The position numbers were made by a program, and so were the translations under genes. This document shows positions 34,007-35,631 of a DNA stretch of 35,631 nucleotides, piece after piece. A model generated the notes under the pieces. It was not told where the DNA came from. It saw only the letters and a program-made list of their open reading frames with translations, and ran no database searches. This DNA is from Methanosarcina sp. DH2 (GTDB lineage: Archaea > Halobacteriota > Methanosarcinia > Methanosarcinales > Methanosarcinaceae), in contig NZ_WJBI01000010.1 in NCBI RefSeq assembly GCF_020804225.1, positions 113,441-149,071 on the forward strand, written 5' to 3'. Every line of letters starts with the position of its first letter. The first letter of the stretch is position 1.

Positions 34007-34345
34007 TCAGGATTTTATTATGCCGGCCTTTTCAAGAAAACCTTCCAGAGGCACGGAGTGAGTCTGGAAACCGCAAACTTTGTAGGGGTCTGCTCCCATT
34101 GAAAGAGCTACTAACTGGGCAATATTCATGTGCACCATGTCATACTCTACCCCATACTCTTTTTCAATTACAGGCTGGTAGCGGTCGTACTGGATATGGC
34201 AGTTCGGGCACATATGGATCATTAACTCCACTCCGGCTCTCTGAAGGCTGTCAAGTTTGGTTTTGGTTACCTGGAGAGAGGTGTTTTTGTTAAGGTGGAG
34301 CTGGGAAAAGCCCATTCCGCAGGCAAGGTTACGGGCGGTATTTTG
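34007..34345 (-). pseudogene. hdrB: Heterodisulfide reductase subunit B, C-terminal remnant
   Basis: About 112 codons in frame from 34345, immediately after a TGA (34346-34348), to the stop at 34007-34009. They read NTARNLACGMGFSQLHLNKN, then MIHMCPNCHIQYDRYQPVIE, then MNIAQLVALSMGADPYKVCGF. This is the end of an HdrB-type CCG domain, with the CxxC pair of the last cysteine motif. The family protein is about 300 residues, so roughly the N-terminal two thirds are missing and no start with a ribosome site is present. HdrB carries the active-site iron-sulfur cluster that reduces CoM-S-S-CoB. Partners hdrA and hdrC are not in the window. Confidence 0.8.
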
Positions 34346-34377
34346 TCAGAATTTGTCTAAAAAGAGAGGATTTAATT

Positions 34378-34493
34378 TATGGAGAGACTTGTCAAAAATT
34401 AGACTATTCACATGCCCCACATGCCCGTATTGGATACAAACAATGATTTTTTGCAATAAAACGGCGAGGTTTTATAAATATCACGATATGTGA
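34378..34493 (+). pseudogene. Glutaredoxin/thioredoxin-like remnant
   Basis: ATG 34378 starts MERLVKN, then hits TAG. One base over, the frame continues as KIRLFTCPTCPYWIQTM and ends at TGA 34491-34493. LFTCPTCPY is the redox-active start of glutaredoxin-like proteins, but the usual second Cys after PY is replaced by Trp, and the rest of the fold is missing. So it is a frameshifted, truncated remnant. It starts 33 bp from the broken end of the hdrB remnant. Confidence 0.5.
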
Positions 34494-34845
34494 GTATAAA
34501 TTTTGCTCTAGGCGTTTATATATAAGTTTTTGAATATATTGTGAGGCAATATGTTTATATATATAATTTCTGGCCAAATCATCAAACTATCAAAGGTCAA
34601 GGAATTATTACAGACTATTACAGACTCAAAATCAGTTCGAAAATCGAATTGTTTGAGAATTTACACAGAAAACTTATAAGGAGTTAGATAAGAGGGATTT
34701 ATGGAGTTCAGAAGTGCTTTCCAGGTACCGCCCGAACTCCACAAAACACGCCTTGAAGGCATGAGTTATGTTAGCTGTGTCTGTATTTAAGGCTTAGCTT
34801 GCCTGATTCTGCCTCCTGGGTATAAGATACACAGGAGATTAAAGT
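34494..34845 (+). promoter_or_regulatory. Promoter region and structured leader of the terminal secreted-protein gene
   Basis: TATA-like runs at about 34516-34526 (TTATATATAAG) and 34553-34566 (TTTATATATATAAT) are followed by about 265 bases to the ATG. The leader includes the inverted repeat GGAGTTC / GAACTCC (34703-34709, 34734-34740) and a GCCTTGAAGGC hairpin near 34751-34761. Last comes a GGAGATT ribosome site. Either a long regulatory leader or a nearer promoter is possible. Confidence 0.4.
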
Positions 34846-35631
34846 ATGAACCATAATAAAATTGGAGTAAGTATACTTGTTTTAGCAACACTGCTGGTTG
34901 GTATGGTGTTAATACCGGCAGTAAGTGCACAGGAAGAAAAAGATTATTCTGTAACTGCTGATGAAGCTTTTAAACATGCTAATGCACACATGATAAGTTT
35001 TATAGCAACTAACACATCAGGATTTGAAAACTGGACAGGAGCATCTATTGATTCCAAACCACTGGAGCTCTACGATCCAACTGGTCAAAAGTTGTATTAT
35101 CAATTTTCTGTATTAAAAAATAAAACCCTGATAGGTATAATCGACATTGCTGCAGATAAAAGGCTTGGGCAAACAGTCCAACTTGTTTTATTTGAGCCAA
35201 AGCCTTTTGATGCCACTACAGTTATGAATAAATCAATAGAAATCGCCAAAAATGAATACCCAGATGGAAAAATCAAATCAACCCAGATGGTTGTATACGA
35301 TTATCCTCTCGTAGGAGCAATGACTATTGTAAAGGACAAAATTACAGGAGATGAACATCGGATATTTGTGGATGCTTATACCCTTGATGTGGTACCAGAT
35401 AAACCTGCAACTGAAACCGAACCTGGAATATGGTCAATATATGAGCAGAGATTAAAGAATGGGATAGAAAATAATATAAAACACTGGCAAAAAAGTGATG
35501 AACTTGTTAAATCTATAGAACAAGCAGCAGCTACTAAGGGAGTTAGTATTAATGCGGCAGTCACTGAAGAAAATATTAAAAAACTCAGTGCCGATATAAC
35601 AAAATCGAGAACCGATGTTGAAGTAGATCTC
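34846..35631 (+). CDS. Secreted protein, N-terminal 262 residues (runs off the right edge)
   Basis: Open from ATG 34846 to the window end, with GGAGATT 5 bases upstream. A signal peptide (KIGVSILVLATLLVGMVLIPAVSA, about residues 5-28) is followed by QEEKDYSVTADEAFKHANAHM. The mature part has a domain (about 35-175) of alternating strands and helices with GQKLYYQFSVLKNKTLIGII and STQMVVYDYPLVGAMTIV. A helical region with NNIKHWQKSDELVKSIEQAA follows, read in two parts. The layout is like the propeptide region of secreted Methanosarcina proteases of the C39 type, but no catalytic domain is visible within the window, so this is only a guess. Residues past 262 are not available. Confidence 0.7.
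   Translation, partial: MNHNKIGVSILVLATLLVGMVLIPAVSAQEEKDYSVTADEAFKHANAHMISFIATNTSGFENWTGASIDSKPLELYDPTGQKLYYQFSVLKNKTLIGIIDIAADKRLGQTVQLVLFEPKPFDATTVMNKSIEIAKNEYPDGKIKSTQMVVYDYPLVGAMTIVKDKITGDEHRIFVDAYTLDVVPDKPATETEPGIWSIYEQRLKNGIENNIKHWQKSDELVKSIEQAAATKGVSINAAVTEENIKKLSADITKSRTDVEVDL

Overview
This window looks like a Methanosarcina chromosome (or a very close relative). The evidence is an archaeal-type HMG-CoA reductase for isoprenoid ether lipids, a complete archaellum (fla/arl) cluster, a fragment of a methanogen heterodisulfide reductase subunit B, archaeal TATA-box promoters, AT-rich spacers up to about 1 kb long, and a duplicated Rhs region typical of the accessory part of Methanosarcina genomes. 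No rRNA, complete tRNA or CRISPR array was seen.

Layout. Positions 1-5050: the N-terminal part of a PAS-domain sensor (minus strand, cut by the window edge), a DsrE-like protein, hmgA, two very small membrane proteins, and spacers rich in short tandem repeats. Positions 5629-8191: a two-gene 2-oxoacid:ferredoxin oxidoreductase operon; the first gene appears to start at CTG. Positions 8694-16908: an archaellum cluster in the order arlB (archaellin), arlD/E-like, arlG, arlF, arlH, arlI, arlJ, then a lineage-specific charged, repeat-bearing protein. A 460-bp repetitive spacer splits arlB-arlD from arlG-arlJ. Positions 17136-18837: a small His-rich protein and an aconitase-family large subunit (isopropylmalate/homoaconitate type), both minus strand.

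Positions 19281-27647 (minus strand) are the most unusual part: a very large secreted Rhs/Tc-toxin-like protein (signal peptide, SpvB-like domain, six VCBS/FG-GAP repeats, YD repeats with an inserted DUF2341 plus lectin-like block, Rhs core, variable tip). One frameshift splits it. Its stop overlaps the GTG start of a small putative immunity gene. Downstream lies a second, promoterless copy of the Rhs core end joined to a different, decayed tip: an orphan Rhs-tip cassette like those of bacterial rhs loci. A 128-bp MITE-like element sits between the two modules and a related 130-bp copy lies beyond the other side of the locus.

Positions 29310-35631: a secreted seven-repeat propeller protein with a clear terminator, a DUF2795-like gene beside a decayed copy of itself, two tandem pyridoxamine-oxidase-like paralogues (duplicated with their upstream DNA) around a GNAT acetyltransferase, remnants of hdrB and of a glutaredoxin-like gene, and the start of a secreted protein that runs off the window behind a long structured leader.
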